From Cryomorphaceae bacterium (GTDB lineage: Bacteria; Bacteroidota; Bacteroidia; Flavobacteriales; Crocinitomicaceae), in contig JAJTDX010000008.1 of assembly GCA_021298235.1 (NCBI GenBank), positions 1 through 44,028 of the forward strand: 44,028 bases of DNA, written 5' to 3'. Positions within the stretch are counted from its first letter, which is position 1. Every line of letters begins with the position of its first letter. A model generated the notes under the pieces. The model was not told where the DNA came from. It did not search any database and was given only the letters and a program-made list of their open reading frames with translations. The position numbers and the translations under genes were made by a program. Positions 8,633 to 17,382 of the stretch are shown here, piece by piece.

Positions 8633-9640
8633 TCAATCTATTTCGTATTCACTTAAAACGTCGCTGTATGAGGCAGTGCGCAATTCCTCGAGGGATACCC
8701 GCCGAATATCCATGTATTTTTTAACCATTCTATAGCCCACAAACTGTCCAAGTCTGTCTGGACTTTTCTCTTGTATTCCCGGTGTAAATGGCCCTTCACT
8801 TAGGAGATTCCGTTCGTTCAGATCGTTGATCTTGAACAGCATATTTTGCTTGATCAGATAATTCCAAACGTTCTGCTCATTTTCCACAGCCCATTCATAC
8901 TCCTTGGGATTATACCGTAAGAGAAAATGTGATTCACTTTGAGGAAATGCCGCTTCAAGAAAATATAGGATCTTTCCCCAGCGAACCATCTCACTTGCAA
9001 GGTCTCCATCTGTTTTCGGTACAACGTGCGTTTCCAACCAGCTGACGAGTGCATCTCTTGAAATATACTCCTTCAGCATAGCCTCTTTTTTCCATTGCGG
9101 CACCAACTGTTCCGGTAGATTCTTCAACCATTCAGAATCGGGTCCAAGGTGCCATTCCAAGCCAATTCCAATCTGCTGATCTGTAGAAAAAACGCTGAAA
9201 TTGAGCAAAGAATTGAGATATACAACTTTCTTAGGGAGTTTCATTTTGGGAAAATGAACTTTGAGTCGTTTAAATCCTTCATCAATGCTCTCGCTGTATT
9301 GGTTTAATGAGGGAAATGCACTTCCAAGCTCACGTTCGATTTTCTGAATTCCGGGATCTGAAAAATAGAGACTTAATCCTTTCTGAACGGTTGTATCGGC
9401 ATCATTCGCAAATTGAAAACAATAGCCAAGTTGATATTCATACAACTCGCCAAGCTCATACTTGCAACGTTCATTCATCAGAGGAATTTCATTTGGAGAA
9501 GTTTTTACCAACATAGAATCAAGGTTGAGGTAACCAATACCTGTCCTTACATTCGAAATATCCACATCAAACGGATTGTAACTGCATGAGACCAACAAAC
9601 CAAGGCACGCCAACAAGGAAAAAAGGCTTTTAAAGCTCAT
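8633..9640 (-). CDS. gldB: Gliding motility lipoprotein GldB
   Basis: This 335-residue protein begins with a lipoprotein signal (LLACLGLLVSC, lipidated Cys at about 19), then a long soluble domain typical of GldB (for example GLEWHLGPDSEWLKNLP and VGYRMVKKYM). GldB is an essential gliding lipoprotein in Flavobacterium; its mechanism is unresolved. The gene heads a minus-strand run gldB-gldC-DUF2797-trmB. A TAAATTTG box lies upstream at 9662-9669. Confidence 0.92.
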   Translation of the reverse strand: MSFKSLFSLLACLGLLVSCSYNPFDVDISNVRTGIGYLNLDSMLVKTSPNEIPLMNERCKYELGELYEYQLGYCFQFANDADTTVQKGLSLYFSDPGIQKIERELGSAFPSLNQYSESIDEGFKRLKVHFPKMKLPKKVVYLNSLLNFSVFSTDQQIGIGLEWHLGPDSEWLKNLPEQLVPQWKKEAMLKEYISRDALVSWLETHVVPKTDGDLASEMVRWGKILYFLEAAFPQSESHFLLRYNPKEYEWAVENEQNVWNYLIKQNMLFKINDLNERNLLSEGPFTPGIQEKSPDRLGQFVGYRMVKKYMDIRRVSLEELRTASYSDVLSEYEID

Positions 9641-9661
9641 TGATTTTAGTTATTTTTGATG

Positions 9662-9669
9662 CAAATTTA
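9662..9669 (-). promoter_or_regulatory. Candidate promoter box for the gldB run
   Basis: On the minus strand TAAATTTG matches TAnnTTTG exactly and ends 21 bases before the gldB ATG. I see no convincing TTG about 19 bases upstream, so only the -7 element is supported. Confidence 0.4.
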
Positions 9670-9710
9670 GCATTTTAAAACGCCTTTGGGCACTGTCAAT
9701 AATCAGAGCA

Positions 9711-10547
9711 ATGAAAAACATTCTATCTATCTCCGCAGTCGTTCTTTTTACTGCTGCCACATTTGCGCAAGATGCAGCTGATCGCAAGGTTCAGGCCGGA
9801 CTGATTTTCGGAAGTGGCCTAAGTTTTCAGGATGTGAGGAACACGGTGTATTTTGAAAAAAACGGATTAGGTACAGATCTCAGTATTGGTATGAATCTCA
9901 ATTTTAACTTTACTGAAACCGTAGGTCTCTGCACTGGTGTGGAGTTTGATTTCAGTAATGTTAGACTAAAAAGTATGCAGAATGTATTCTACCATTACGA
10001 TGGCAATGATGTTTTACAACTGAGAGATAAAAATGATTATGATAATGATGGAAAAACCTACAGTACATTTATGCTTGATGAAAGAAGGGACAAATCTGTG
10101 TACCTCTCTGTTCCTACCATGCTTTTGTTTCGGACTAAATTTATCGGATATTTCAGATACTTCGGAAAGTTTGGATTAAGAAATTCATTCCTATTGAAAA
10201 CAGAAAGTTTCGACTCAGGAAATGATTTTGGCACATTGCCCCTAACGGATGTTCCGAACACGGGTGTGGCTAAAGACAACATGGTCACCAAAGGAAATGC
10301 TTTCTTTTACAAAGGTGCCGTTGGAATGGCAGCAGGGGCAGAATGGAATTTTTCCGGAAGCACCTCATTGGTTGGTGAGCTTGGATATTATTATGGCATC
10401 ACACCGTTGTATTGGGAAAGGGATTCTGAAAGTGACAAACTTTCGTTATTTGCAACTGGTTTGAATAACGGAAATGGAAATGACACATATACCCCAATCG
10501 AAGCGAGACAAGGACAATTGATGTTGAAAATTTCAATCTTGTTCTGA
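9711..10547 (+). CDS. Outer membrane beta-barrel protein (PorT/OMP_b-brl-like)
   Basis: The 278-residue protein has a cleavable signal peptide (MKNILSISAVVLFTAATFAQ) followed by alternating strands such as GTDLSIGMNLNFNFTETVGL and VGELGYYYGITPLYW. It ends in ISILF, a C-terminal phenylalanine typical of barrels inserted by BAM. It resembles the broad Bacteroidota OMP beta-barrel/PorT-like class, but I cannot assign it to PorT itself. It is divergent from gldB and precedes nadE by 25 bases. Ligand and role unknown. Confidence 0.75.
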   Translation: MKNILSISAVVLFTAATFAQDAADRKVQAGLIFGSGLSFQDVRNTVYFEKNGLGTDLSIGMNLNFNFTETVGLCTGVEFDFSNVRLKSMQNVFYHYDGNDVLQLRDKNDYDNDGKTYSTFMLDERRDKSVYLSVPTMLLFRTKFIGYFRYFGKFGLRNSFLLKTESFDSGNDFGTLPLTDVPNTGVAKDNMVTKGNAFFYKGAVGMAAGAEWNFSGSTSLVGELGYYYGITPLYWERDSESDKLSLFATGLNNGNGNDTYTPIEARQGQLMLKISILF

Positions 10548-10572
10548 TTCTATCCTTCAAAAATTTAGTGAA

Positions 10573-11349
10573 TTGAATTGTCCGGAAGTTTCCAAACACA
10601 TCACCCACTGGCTTAAAAGTTATGTGGAGCAATCCGGATTAAAAGGATTTGTCATTGGTATATCCGGAGGAATTGATTCTGCCGTCACTTCAACCTTGTG
10701 CGCACAAACTGAAAAAGAGGTATTGCTTCTTAATCTTCCTCTTCGTCAAAACAAAAAAGAATACGATCGTGCTTCAGAACATATTCTGGATCTTGAAAAA
10801 CGATTTTCCAATGTAAAAGGACTGGAAATTGACCTTTCACATTCATTTGATTGTCTCAGTCAATCGCTGCCAGGTTCAGTTTCAGAAGATGCTCTTGCGA
10901 TGGCGAACACACGTTCCAGACTTAGGATGACAACCCTCTATGCGGTGGCTCAGCATCATCATTGTCTGGTTGCCGGTACAGGAAATAAAATTGAGGACTT
11001 CGGTGTAGGGTTTTTCACCAAATATGGAGATGGAGGAGTTGATTTGAGTCCAATTGCTGATCTAACGAAAAGTGAGGTATTTCAACTTGCAGAATATCTC
11101 GGAGTTGTTACATCTATTCAAAATGCATCGCCTACCGATGGTTTATGGAGTGATGGGCGGACTGATGAGCAACAGCTTGGTGCTACCTATTCTGAGCTAG
11201 AATGGGCCATGATGTTTTCAGGGGAAGTAGACAGCCTTAACGACAGACAAAAGTACGTGTTAGAAATTTACCGGAAATTTCACACGCAGAACAAACATAA
11301 AATGGAACCAATTCCAGTTTGTTTGATTCCGGAAAACATTAAATCATGA
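10573..11349 (+). CDS. nadE: NAD(+) synthase
   Basis: NadE amidates nicotinic acid adenine dinucleotide to NAD using ATP, the last step of NAD synthesis. The P-loop SGGIDS spans residues 31-36 and GTGNKIEDFGVGFFTKYGDGG follows in two adjacent conserved blocks. At 258 residues it is the short ammonia-type enzyme with no glutaminase domain. The start appears to be TTG at 10573: upstream codons are in frame but offer no ATG, and the sequence after TTG aligns with the usual N-terminus of Bacteroidota NadE. Its TGA overlaps the next ATG by four bases (ATGA), implying coupled translation. Confidence 0.93.
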   Translation: MNCPEVSKHITHWLKSYVEQSGLKGFVIGISGGIDSAVTSTLCAQTEKEVLLLNLPLRQNKKEYDRASEHILDLEKRFSNVKGLEIDLSHSFDCLSQSLPGSVSEDALAMANTRSRLRMTTLYAVAQHHHCLVAGTGNKIEDFGVGFFTKYGDGGVDLSPIADLTKSEVFQLAEYLGVVTSIQNASPTDGLWSDGRTDEQQLGATYSELEWAMMFSGEVDSLNDRQKYVLEIYRKFHTQNKHKMEPIPVCLIPENIKS

Positions 11350-13541
11350 AACAGCTGAGCTTGCTTCTCTTCCTGGTCACCCTGCACTATTCGTTTGCTC
11401 AGGTTGATTTTGACAATTATGTCACGATTCTCTCCACGGGAGATATCCCCAAGGATTTCACAGTGCAAACCTACGATAAAGTAAAGGGAGATGTGAAAGA
11501 ACGGGACGAATTATCTGGTAGTAAAGAACGTGTTTTCATTGAAGGAACGAATTATGCAATTGATGAGATCCTTCATTCCGGATTGGTTGTTTATGGAGAT
11601 GAGGTCACCAAATACATTGAAAAAATTGCAGATCGTTTATTGAGGAACGAACGTGAAATTCAGGAAAAACTCAGATTTTACACCCTCAAATCAAATGCTG
11701 CAAATGCATTCAGCACAGATCAGGGAATTGTTTTTGTTACAACAGGATTAATTGCCCAACTCACATCGGAGGCACAACTAGCGTATGTGCTTTCACACGA
11801 AATCTCGCATTTTACCGAAAAACATGTTTTGGAATCATTTGATTTGGCTACTAGCAGGGAAATGAGGAATTATGACCGTATTAGCAAAATGAGTCAGCAT
11901 TCTAAAGACAACGAACTAGAAGCGGATAAGCTCGGGATCGAGAGGTATCATAAGGCGGGTTATGATGAAACAGAGATCATCAATGTATTTGACGTGTTGA
12001 TGTACAGCTACCTCCCATTTGATGAAGTTCCTTTTCCAAGAAGCTATTTTAATACCGCTTCTTTTTATGTGACCTCAGACCTTTATCCCACCAAGGCGTA
12101 TCCCATAAAAGCGGAGGAGGACTATGACGATGAAAATAATTCTCATCCCAACATAAAAAAGAGAAAAGAAGCCGCTCTTGCCGTGATTGGGGAAAAGATC
12201 GATTGGGGAAAAACCAAATACCTTCTCGGAGAAGAAGAATTCAAACGTGTAAGAAACATCTGTCGCTTCGAAAGCGTTCGCTGCGATGTTCTCGAGGAAA
12301 ATTTCGGGGATGGTCTCTATTCCATTTTTCTTTTGGAAAGGGAGTTTCCGCATTCAAAGTATTTGAAACGAATGAAAGGGCAGATCTGGTTAAACCTTTT
12401 GTTGTACAAATCCGAAAATCTTTCTGCGAAAGCGATTGACAAAACTTCAGAATTAGAGGGAGAGTCAGCTGCACTTCATTTTTTTCTTAAAAAATTAAAT
12501 CAAGAGGCCATGACCTCCGTTGCGTTGCGACAAATCCACGATCTTATTAAATCAGACACGACGGATCTTGAGTTGAAAACAATTTACAATCGTCTCATCC
12601 ATCACCTCGCTTCGAATAGCAAATTCAAACTTGAGAACTTTTCAAAAAAGACGTATTCCGAGGCAGAGAAGGAATTTAAAGAACTAAGACCCGACACACT
12701 TACAGTTCCAAAGGAAAGTGGTACATCCAAATACGATAAGATTAAAAATAAACGCAACTCTGACCTTGCCCAAAATTTTGATTCCAGCCGCTACTACATC
12801 TATGGAATGAATGATGTGTTATGTGATAATTTTTTCCTGAATCTGTATAAAGATTTCAAGTCTGAACATGACAAAGCCGAGAAAGAAAAGGAAGAGTATA
12901 CTTCCATGAGCAGACGCGAAAAAAATGCTTATGACGATGCTAAGAATAAAAGCCGTTACAGCATAGGAATGAATGAAGTAATCGTAGTTGAACCGATGGT
13001 CATAAGCTACCGTCGCGGTTCACCGGACCCTATTCGGTCAGAAAAGCTGGAAGAAGTATTGGCATCCTCCATACAAGATGCAGCAAGTATGGCGAATGTA
13101 GAAACACATTTCATCGACAGCCGTTCACTTGAAAATAAAGGTACGCAAGGGTACAATGAGCGCAGCTTGCTGACCACACTTTTAGAACAATTAGCCGCAG
13201 AGGAAGAAATAGAAACCTTTCCGGTGGATTTTCAGCTTTTGAAATCCATTCAAAATAATTTTGGAACTAAGAGAGTGATGTTCACATTGGTAGAACATGC
13301 CTATTCGCCCAACATTTCGTTCACAGGTGCCTTCAGCTCCATACTGTTCTATCCTGCTTTGTTTGTTTACATTCCTGTTGGATTCCTTACGGGAAGTAAT
13401 ACCGAGTTGAGCGTGCTTATTCTAGATCTGGAAAAAGGAAATATTGAAAATGGTATAAACTATTATTTCAAAGACGCACCAAAAAGGCTTCAACTTGGAG
13501 CACATTTCTACGATATTTTTAAAAAGTTCTCCGCTAATTGA
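11346..13541 (+). CDS. M48-family zinc metalloprotease with long C-terminal extension
   Basis: The 731-residue protein has a signal peptide (MKQLSLLLFLVTLHYSFAQ). An M48 catalytic domain covers about residues 60-220: NAFSTDQGIVFVTTGLI leads into HEISH (His151, Glu152, His155), and Glu192 in ELEADKLG is the third zinc ligand. M48 enzymes of this kind (BepA/LoiP-like) act in envelope protein quality control. The remaining ~500 residues have no domain I recognise; they are charged, with one hydrophobic stretch near 665-690 (ILFYPALFVYIPVGFL). It overlaps nadE by four bases and precedes a beta-barrel gene by six, so an outer-membrane quality-control role is plausible. Confidence 0.88.
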   Translation: MKQLSLLLFLVTLHYSFAQVDFDNYVTILSTGDIPKDFTVQTYDKVKGDVKERDELSGSKERVFIEGTNYAIDEILHSGLVVYGDEVTKYIEKIADRLLRNEREIQEKLRFYTLKSNAANAFSTDQGIVFVTTGLIAQLTSEAQLAYVLSHEISHFTEKHVLESFDLATSREMRNYDRISKMSQHSKDNELEADKLGIERYHKAGYDETEIINVFDVLMYSYLPFDEVPFPRSYFNTASFYVTSDLYPTKAYPIKAEEDYDDENNSHPNIKKRKEAALAVIGEKIDWGKTKYLLGEEEFKRVRNICRFESVRCDVLEENFGDGLYSIFLLEREFPHSKYLKRMKGQIWLNLLLYKSENLSAKAIDKTSELEGESAALHFFLKKLNQEAMTSVALRQIHDLIKSDTTDLELKTIYNRLIHHLASNSKFKLENFSKKTYSEAEKEFKELRPDTLTVPKESGTSKYDKIKNKRNSDLAQNFDSSRYYIYGMNDVLCDNFFLNLYKDFKSEHDKAEKEKEEYTSMSRREKNAYDDAKNKSRYSIGMNEVIVVEPMVISYRRGSPDPIRSEKLEEVLASSIQDAASMANVETHFIDSRSLENKGTQGYNERSLLTTLLEQLAAEEEIETFPVDFQLLKSIQNNFGTKRVMFTLVEHAYSPNISFTGAFSSILFYPALFVYIPVGFLTGSNTELSVLILDLEKGNIENGINYYFKDAPKRLQLGAHFYDIFKKFSAN

Positions 13542-13547
13542 TCTGCC

Positions 13548-14384
13548 ATGAGCCTTCGAAAATTAATTTTTCTACTTATCCTTTGCGTCAATTCAACACA
13601 CGCACAGAAAGATTACGGCTTCTATGGAAGCAAGTTTATTGTGCAGACTGAAGGACTAATCAACAGTCCTATTTTCTACAATATAGTTTCAATAGCCTCA
13701 GGCAATATCAACTTTAAAGAAGAGAATGGAAAGCTAACAAAATCGAAGGACATGTTTAATTACGGATACCGACTCTCTCTTGGCTATGCGCTGAAAAGAA
13801 ATATTGCTTTTTTAGTGGAGTTGGGGCAAGATTTCTCGAATGTCTATCCAGAAGATTATCCGATATACTATGACTTTGATTCACCCAGGGTAACTGAGCA
13901 CGAGAGATTGAACACTGTCAGCACAAGCATTCTTCCAAAATTTGAATTTGCTTCCTCCAAATCACTTCTCCCAATGGGACTTGGGCATCAAGTTGGTTTT
14001 GGAATTGAACGAACCAGAGTCGTAGATAAAGATTATCGTTACACGTTGGACTACTATTATTTAACGGATTCAAGCAAAGTCTATAGCCAGTCTGACAGCG
14101 ACCTCGATCCGATAAACTTTGAATTGATTCCGAAGATCAAACGCTATGTACTTATGTATGCCCTGAGTATTCGCACACCGCTAACCAAACATTTGTTATT
14201 AAATTACGGTGTTCGTTATTCGTTGAGATTTGGAAGAGCTGAAAACCAATTCATACCAACGAATTACCCTGATACTAAACCTATTGGAAATTCGGGTTTC
14301 ACAAATGATGTGATAGAGAAAACGGCAAGAATGAGAAGCCTCTCTATTATAAACATCAACGTTGGACTGACGTATACGTTTTAA
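13548..14384 (+). CDS. Predicted outer membrane beta-barrel protein
   Basis: The 278-residue protein starts with a signal peptide (MSLRKLIFLLILCVNSTHAQ) and contains amphipathic strand-like segments (GYRLSLGYALKRNIAFLVEL, LLLNYGVRYSLRFG). It ends NVGLTYTF, with the terminal Phe expected of an outer membrane barrel. I cannot place it in a named family. It lies six bases after the M48 protease gene and probably shares its transcript. Its 3' end overlaps the convergent ferredoxin gene by four bases. Confidence 0.65.
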   Translation: MSLRKLIFLLILCVNSTHAQKDYGFYGSKFIVQTEGLINSPIFYNIVSIASGNINFKEENGKLTKSKDMFNYGYRLSLGYALKRNIAFLVELGQDFSNVYPEDYPIYYDFDSPRVTEHERLNTVSTSILPKFEFASSKSLLPMGLGHQVGFGIERTRVVDKDYRYTLDYYYLTDSSKVYSQSDSDLDPINFELIPKIKRYVLMYALSIRTPLTKHLLLNYGVRYSLRFGRAENQFIPTNYPDTKPIGNSGFTNDVIEKTARMRSLSIININVGLTYTF

Positions 14385-14704
14385 TGATTTTCAGGAGCTA
14401 GGCGCAAAACGATCCCATTGATCTCCTCTGATAAATGAATCTGGCATCCCAATCGACTGTTTGGCTTTACAAAAAATGCCTGATCCAACATGTCAAGCTC
14501 AGCATCACTTTGCTCAGGAAGATCAGTTTCAGACTCCAGATAACATTGACAAGTCGCGCACATAGCCATACCGCCACATTCTCCAAGAACAGGTAGCTCA
14601 TAGGCCTTGCATAATTCCATTATGTTCATGTTCATATCTGTAGGACCCACCAATTCGTGGCTTTGTCCCTCCCGATCAATAATGGTTACCGTAATTTCAT
14701 TCAT
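14381..14704 (-). CDS. 2Fe-2S ferredoxin, adrenodoxin/Isc type
   Basis: The 107-residue protein has the vertebrate/ISC-type ferredoxin pattern: Cys43 and Cys49-x2-Cys52 in GECGGMAMCATCQC, and Cys87 in SRLGCQI. It would hold a [2Fe-2S] cluster and pass single electrons to a partner such as an Fe-S assembly or hydroxylase system. No isc genes are nearby. It lies downstream of the Rieske-like lipoprotein on the same strand with a 12-base gap, so the two may be co-transcribed. Its 3' end overlaps the convergent barrel gene by four bases. Confidence 0.93.
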   Translation of the reverse strand: MNEITVTIIDREGQSHELVGPTDMNMNIMELCKAYELPVLGECGGMAMCATCQCYLESETDLPEQSDAELDMLDQAFFVKPNSRLGCQIHLSEEINGIVLRLAPENH

Positions 14705-14716
14705 AAGATTCGTTTG

Positions 14717-15142
14717 TCAGTTGTAAATTCTTAAAAGATTTGCCCCACCATACACAGTTTGATATTGCCGAAGACCATATTCTGAACCATTGATGGGGCT
14801 ACCATCATAAAGAGAGAAGGTAGCTCCCGAACAGCTGTCATTGAGTTGCAGAAAATTTAAGCTATCCGGATATAATGGTTGGCCACAAATTCCTTCTGGA
14901 TCTGCAGGTGAATGACGATCAAAAGCGATGAATTCATCTATAGAACGTCGGTAGACAATAATTCCTTTGGAACCTCCATAAACATAAGTCCAACCTCCCA
15001 CTCCCATCAGCGCGCTGTAACTCGGAAGATTGATGTCGATTGTTATGTCGAAAGGTATACTTGGCACCGGATTGTTAGAATTCTTTCTACAAGCCGTACT
15101 CAGAAGAATGATCAAAGTAGCGTATATTATCCTTATTTTCAT
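14717..15142 (-). CDS. Lipoprotein with degenerate Rieske-like fold
   Basis: The start is the ATG at 15142 (141 residues), which opens a lipoprotein signal with Cys18 in LSTAC; longer in-frame starts would bury it. The rest follows the layout of a Rieske domain (YVYGGSKGIIVYR, a gap, then CSGATFSLYDGSPINGS and a LLRI end). The cluster-binding Cys-x-His and Cys-x2-His pairs are missing: the first site reads RHSPAD and the second SCSGAT. It is therefore probably a Rieske-fold protein without a cluster. The family assignment is from my reading of the pattern and is moderately sure. Confidence 0.65.
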   Translation of the reverse strand: MKIRIIYATLIILLSTACRKNSNNPVPSIPFDITIDINLPSYSALMGVGGWTYVYGGSKGIIVYRRSIDEFIAFDRHSPADPEGICGQPLYPDSLNFLQLNDSCSGATFSLYDGSPINGSEYGLRQYQTVYGGANLLRIYN

Positions 15143-15152
15143 AAATCGATAA

Positions 15153-15160
15153 CAAAGGTA
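15153..15160 (-). promoter_or_regulatory. Candidate -7 box for the Rieske-like lipoprotein
   Basis: TACCTTTG on the minus strand is an exact TAnnTTTG match ending 11 bases before the ATG at 15142. Its first base overlaps the ATG of the divergent small lipoprotein at 15160. No clear -33 TTG is present. Confidence 0.4.
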
Positions 15161-15444
15161 TGAAGACTTCAACGATAACACATATCCTTTTAGTGTGTCT
15201 TTTGGCAGTATTTTATTCATGCAAGTCATCTCGCGAAGTAGACTCTACTCCGGCCACCGTAGAAGAAGCAACCAAACTTTTAAATAAGGAAAAGAAGAAA
15301 AAGGAACGTAAAGCAAAAAAAGCTCAAAAATCAGCCTACAAAGCATTTTGGAAGCAACAAACTAAAGAAGCTCGAAAATCCATCAAACGAAATAAAAGAA
15401 GACAGAAGCGTATCGAGCGTGCTAGGCGAAAAGCCGGAAACTAA
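15160..15444 (+). CDS. Small lysine/arginine-rich lipoprotein
   Basis: The 94-residue product has a lipoprotein signal (HILLVCLLAVFYSC, Cys21) followed by about 70 residues that are extremely basic (EKKKKERKAKKAQKSAYKAF, then many Arg and Lys). No known domain is visible. A surface-anchored basic helix could bind anionic polymers such as lipopolysaccharide or nucleic acid, but that is speculation. It is divergent from the Rieske-like gene, with 17 bases between start codons, and overlaps the 3' end of the ABC-F gene by four bases. Confidence 0.7.
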   Translation: MKTSTITHILLVCLLAVFYSCKSSREVDSTPATVEEATKLLNKEKKKKERKAKKAQKSAYKAFWKQQTKEARKSIKRNKRRQKRIERARRKAGN

Positions 15445-17354
15445 ATTAACGTGTCCAGCTGTATGGACGCCTGCTCCCAGTCCTCCATAAGTTTGTCCAA
15501 TTGCCTCTTCTCTTCGTCGTATTGATTCAGTAAGTTTTTGCTTTCTGGTGAAGAAAAATCCATGTCAAGCAATTTTGATTGTATCTCTTCCAACATGCTT
15601 TCTTTCTCCGAAATACTTTTTTCAATACCCGTTATTCTGTTTTGTAATTGGTTTCGTTGCTTTTTGAGCTCTTTGTTTTCCTCCGGTTTTTTTTCAAGAA
15701 CTTTTTTCTCTGTTTGAACTGGTTCCTTAGATTTAGTCGGCTCAGTTAATTCCATCTTTCGGGCCATAAAAGCATGCACATCAAAATGATGGATTTTGAG
15801 TTGTTTGTCTTCGATATCCCAGATTCTATTTGTCAGACCATCCAAAAATTCCCGGTCGTGAGACACCACCAAAAATGTTCCTTCATACCTTATCAACGCT
15901 TGCTTCAAAACCTCTTTACTTTGGATATCGAGGTGGTTGGTTGGTTCATCAAGAATTATAAAATTTGATGGACTAAACAACATTTGACATAAAGCAAGTC
16001 GTGTTCGTTCACCTCCGGACAAAACCCCCACTTTCTTTTCTGCATCCTCACCGGTGAATAAAAATGCTCCTAAGATAGAGCGAATATCGCGTCGAATCTC
16101 TCCGACAGCTACGTCATCGATCGTTTCATACACCGTCTTTTCTGTATTCAAAAGTTCGGCCTGCGTTTGAGCGAAATAAGACACTTGTACATTATGACCA
16201 AGTAAAACAGCACCAGTACCATCCAGCTCACCTAACATCTGTTTGATCAATGTCGACTTTCCAACACCATTGGGCCCTAACAAAGCAATTTTCTCTCCTC
16301 TTCCTAAGGTTATATTTACATTGTTATACAACTCACGGTCACCAAATGATTTTCCCAGATCCTCAAGTTGCATCACCCACTTTCCCGGTTGTTGACTCAA
16401 AGGAAATCGAATACGCATCTTGGCGACCGCATCACTCTCGATTTCAATTCGCTCGGTTCGGTCTAGTTTTTTGATCAACGATTGCGCAAATGCTGCCTTA
16501 TTCTTCTTTGCTCTAAATTTATTAATGAGCTCCTCCGTATGTTTAATGTCCTTATCCTGTTGCTTTTTAGCTGATTCCATGCGGTCCTTTTCTTCCTCAC
16601 GAACCAATTTATATTTACTGTATGCAAATGGAAAATCAAGGATCTTACCTAAGCTTATCTCGAGTGTTCTCTTTGTTACATTATCTAAAAAAAGTCGATC
16701 ATGGGAAATGAGAATTACTGCACCGTCAAATTTTTGTAAGTATCGTTCCAACCATCCAATAGAAATAATATCCAGGTGATTGGTAGGCTCATCCAATAAA
16801 AGTATATCAGGATCATTTACAAGAATTCGAGCAAGCTCAGCCCTCATTTTCCAACCTCCAGAAAAATTCTTTAAGGGCTTTTCAAATTCTTTTTTGTCAA
16901 AACCAAGTCCAACGAGTACCGTTGTGATTTTCTCCTCCCATTGATATCCATCCATCAATTGAAATTGAAGATTGAGCTCATTTAACTCATCAAGCAATTC
17001 CAGATAGCTAGAACTTTCATAATCCTGGCGCGTCGTGAGTGCAACGTTTATTTCTTCAATACGATTAGAGAGAGCAGTTAACGACTCATTTGAAAGGAAA
17101 AGAAAAGAAAATACTGAAAGATCACTTTCAATTAAAATATCCTGTGACAGATATCCAATATTGCACTCTTTAGGTTTGCTAATTCTGCCTTCGGTAGGTT
17201 TATCTTTACCAGAGATTAGTTTGAGTAATGTTGATTTTCCTGCGCCATTTTTTCCAACGAGTCCAACTTTTTCGCCCTTATTGATTTGCAGGCTTACATC
17301 CTTAAATAAAAAACCTTGGGGGAGATGAACTCCTACCTGATCGAGATTCAACAT
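15441..17354 (-). CDS. ABC-F family ATPase (Uup/EttA-like)
   Basis: The 637-residue protein has two ABC ATPase domains and no membrane segments. Domain 1 has GKNGAGKST, signature FSGGWKMRAELA and Walker B LLLDEPTNHLD; domain 2 has GPNGVGKST, LSGGERTRLAL and IILDEPTNHLD. A charged linker (DRMESAKKQQDKDIKHTEEL) joins them, and the C-terminal ~80 residues (ELKKQRNQLQNRITGIEKS onward) form a coiled coil as in Uup. ABC-F proteins act on the ribosome or, for Uup, also on branched DNA. A TACCTTTG box sits so close to the ATG that the mRNA may be leaderless. Confidence 0.92.
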   Translation of the reverse strand: MLNLDQVGVHLPQGFLFKDVSLQINKGEKVGLVGKNGAGKSTLLKLISGKDKPTEGRISKPKECNIGYLSQDILIESDLSVFSFLFLSNESLTALSNRIEEINVALTTRQDYESSSYLELLDELNELNLQFQLMDGYQWEEKITTVLVGLGFDKKEFEKPLKNFSGGWKMRAELARILVNDPDILLLDEPTNHLDIISIGWLERYLQKFDGAVILISHDRLFLDNVTKRTLEISLGKILDFPFAYSKYKLVREEEKDRMESAKKQQDKDIKHTEELINKFRAKKNKAAFAQSLIKKLDRTERIEIESDAVAKMRIRFPLSQQPGKWVMQLEDLGKSFGDRELYNNVNITLGRGEKIALLGPNGVGKSTLIKQMLGELDGTGAVLLGHNVQVSYFAQTQAELLNTEKTVYETIDDVAVGEIRRDIRSILGAFLFTGEDAEKKVGVLSGGERTRLALCQMLFSPSNFIILDEPTNHLDIQSKEVLKQALIRYEGTFLVVSHDREFLDGLTNRIWDIEDKQLKIHHFDVHAFMARKMELTEPTKSKEPVQTEKKVLEKKPEENKELKKQRNQLQNRITGIEKSISEKESMLEEIQSKLLDMDFSSPESKNLLNQYDEEKRQLDKLMEDWEQASIQLDTLI

Positions 17355-17358
17355 GATG

Positions 17359-17366
17359 CAAAGGTA
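17359..17366 (-). promoter_or_regulatory. -7 box immediately upstream of the ABC-F gene
   Basis: TACCTTTG on the minus strand matches TAnnTTTG exactly and ends four bases before the ATG at 17354. A TTG at the end of the T-run lies 16 bases further upstream, one short of the usual spacing. Initiation at the usual distance would fall on or next to the ATG. Confidence 0.45.
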
Positions 17367-17382
17367 TCATGAATTTATTAGG

